The position numbers were made by a program, and so were the translations under genes. The notes under the pieces are model-generated. The model had not been told where the DNA came from. It searched no databases and saw only the letters and a program-made list of their open reading frames with translations. A DNA stretch of 64,000 nucleotides from Brachybacterium sp. UMB0905 (GTDB lineage: Bacteria; Actinomycetota; Actinomycetes; Actinomycetales; Dermabacteraceae), in NCBI RefSeq assembly GCF_002871795.1, contig NZ_PNHL01000005.1, positions 205,196-269,195 on the forward strand, in the 5' to 3' direction. Positions 63,040 through 64,000 of this stretch are shown here, in pieces. The first letter of the stretch is position 1. The number at the start of each line of letters is the position of its first letter.

Positions 63040-63057
63040 GCGGCGCTTCGGCGCCGC
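63040..63057. terminator. GCGGCGC-TTCG-GCGCCGC hairpin
   Basis: A 7-bp GC stem closed by a stable TTCG tetraloop (63040-63046, 63051-63057). It lies between the HAD gene's 3' end (63137, leftward) and the 110-aa gene promoter, so it may terminate the HAD transcript. No T-tract. Confidence 0.5.
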
Positions 63058-63136
63058 GTGTCTCAGTGGGGTATACCCCACCGTGACGGTGCCGCCCGGA
63101 GCATCATCTCGGGGACTCCCCGACACAGAGCGCGGG

Positions 63137-63772
63137 TCATCCGAACCTGCGTGGGCCGCAGCGTCCGGGTTCGGCGCCTCCCCGCGCAACGAGCTGATGC
63201 TGTGCGAGTGCGGCGCGGAGCGGGCCGATGCCCCTGAAGTGATGGGCGTGCATGCCGCAGGCCTGGGCGCCCTGCAGCGTGCGCTCGGAGTCGTCGGTGA
63301 AGAACACCTCCTGGGCGTCGAGCCCGAGCTGATCGAGCACGTAATGGAAGACGCGTATATCCGGCTTGATGTACCCGATGGCGGAGGAGTTGAAGATCGG
63401 GTCGAAGTGCCTGACCAAGCCGAGTTCAGCGGCTTCCGCGGGGATCGTGTCGGTGCCGTTGGTCAAGATCGCGGTCACGATGCCCGCTGCGCGCAACTCC
63501 GCCGCGAGATCCAGGATGTTTGGGTCCACTTGCGAGGGCTGGGAGCCCCACTCCGCCGCCGCGGCGGCGTTGCCGATGTGCTGGGCGATCATTTCCACCC
63601 AGGCGGCACGCCTGATGCGCCCGGTAGTGACGTCCTCGATCTGGGGCTGCGCGAACGCGAAGGACTCGATTGCACCCTCAGGAACCCCATGGCGACGCTC
63701 TATCGCCCGCACGTGATCGGGATCAAAGTGCCGGACAACGCCGTCCAGGTCAAACACCGCTGCTCGAATCAT
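63137..63772 (-). CDS. HAD-superfamily hydrolase
   Basis: 211 residues from ATG at 63772, GAGGATGGG upstream. Motif I FDLDGVVRHFD (DxDGV, full acid set), TAILTNGTDTIPAEAAELGL (motif II), YIKPDIRVFHYVLDQLG (motif III) and VFFTDDSERTLQGAQACGMH (motif IV) are all intact, with a four-helix type I cap. A phosphatase on a small phosphate ester. Codon use resembles the core genome. Confidence 0.85.
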   Translation of the reverse strand: MIRAAVFDLDGVVRHFDPDHVRAIERRHGVPEGAIESFAFAQPQIEDVTTGRIRRAAWVEMIAQHIGNAAAAAEWGSQPSQVDPNILDLAAELRAAGIVTAILTNGTDTIPAEAAELGLVRHFDPIFNSSAIGYIKPDIRVFHYVLDQLGLDAQEVFFTDDSERTLQGAQACGMHAHHFRGIGPLRAALAQHQLVARGGAEPGRCGPRRFG

Positions 63773-63898
63773 GAACCCATCCTCGCCTAGGACGGAGCCT
63801 GGCCGCGGTCCCGGTTGCGACGTGTGGCCGTTTGCGGTGCAGCTATTCGGCGCGCGGCGGTCCGGAGAGACGAAGCACCAACACGGGCCGCGCGGCCC

Positions 63899-63924
63899 GT
63901 GCCACAAACGACCGTTTACGGCAC
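63899..63924. promoter_or_regulatory. 26-nt inverted repeat in front of the last gene
   Basis: GTGCCACAAACG and CGTTTACGGCAC are 12-nt arms with two mismatches around AC (63899-63924). TAACCT at 63935-63940 follows, 6 nt before ATG at 63947. A similar half-site CGTTTGCGGTGC lies at 63829-63840. It should be an operator overlapping the -35 of the gene that leaves the window. Confidence 0.6.
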
Positions 63925-63934
63925 GCCCGACTGG

Positions 63935-63940
63935 TAACCT
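63935..63940 (+). promoter_or_regulatory. Candidate leaderless -10 (TAACCT)
   Basis: TAACCT ends 6 nt before the ATG at 63947 and no ribosome site is present in between. Downstream of the 26-nt dyad. Confidence 0.4.
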
Positions 63941-63946
63941 CGGCGC

Positions 63947-64000
63947 ATGATGGAGAGTGGCGACCAGCTGACCGAGACCGTGCTTCTGCTGGCGGTGCCC
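63947..64000 (+). CDS. Start of an unidentified gene (18 codons in window)
   Basis: ATG at 63947, protein begins MMESGDQLTETVLLLAVP and continues out of the window. Too short to identify. Leaderless promoter and dyad in front support it as a real start. Confidence 0.45.
   Translation, partial: MMESGDQLTETVLLLAVP

Overview
The window looks like chromosomal DNA of a high-GC Gram-positive actinobacterium of the Micrococcales. A Brachybacterium/Dermabacteraceae-type host is my inference from gene content and codon use, not something I could test. Supporting signs are the strongly GC-biased third codon positions, frequent GTG starts, 4-nt ATGA/GTGA overlaps, candidate leaderless promoters (TANNNT 6-8 nt before the start codon), the ctaB-tkt divergent pair, the xerD-parA-rluB-tyrA-cmk/der block, the DUF881-sbp-DUF881-garA-ftsR-merR block and the ImuA'/ImuB/DnaE2 mutasome.

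Layout. 1-10 kb is core: tkt (partial), ctaB, then one tightly packed unit xerD, parA, rluB, tyrA and a fused cytidylate kinase-Der GTPase, followed by a TM2 protein, a small membrane protein, a NUDIX hydrolase and an unknown protein. scpA and scpB, usually found between parA and rluB, are absent. 10-13.4 kb is a sugar-type ABC importer (lipoprotein and two permeases, no ATPase). 13.5-17.6 kb holds an SDR, an MMPL exporter divergent from a MarR regulator, and tRNA-Pro(GGG). 17.7-25.5 kb contains a methyltransferase, the DUF881/Sbp/GarA/FtsR/MerR set, an orphan ParA ATPase, an RNA methyltransferase and a TIGR03085-like protein. 25.5-28.6 kb is a three-gene sugar catabolism operon (two TIM-barrel isomerases flanking a Gfo/Idh/MocA dehydrogenase). 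28.7-37.2 kb has a transglutaminase, PAC2, TauE/SafE, HAD and MFS genes, a long glycoside hydrolase 2 protein fused to a DUF2804 domain, and a Phd/RelE toxin-antitoxin pair.

37.3-48.3 kb holds a PIN-domain relic, a Bcr/CflA-type exporter, an SRPBCC gene with an in-frame stop, a CPBP protease and a queuosine-precursor transporter. It then carries the most striking unit: a TetR gene preceded by a chain of 20-bp repeats that each encode a 7-codon mini-ORF overlapping the next start (ATGA), a multi-half-site palindromic operator, an MMPL exporter with what looks like a degenerate ABC-ATPase-like tail, and a 1026-residue YhgE/Pip protein with very long repeats. 48.3-54.7 kb is the SOS mutasome (dnaE2, imuB, imuA') with two LexA-like boxes upstream.

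54.7-64 kb is accessory and decaying: a medium-chain dehydrogenase, an SDR relic, an MFS transporter, an aminoglycoside phosphotransferase-like gene, an XRE regulator and a lipoprotein each interrupted by TAG in the same 10-nt context, an aldo/keto reductase tail cut by an IS3-family element with 24-bp inverted ends, then a small module of HTH protein, serine recombinase and an unknown 110-aa protein, and a HAD phosphatase. The transport and regulation units (TetR/MMPL/YhgE, MarR/MMPL) suggest envelope or drug efflux functions; the right end is the most likely site of horizontal exchange.
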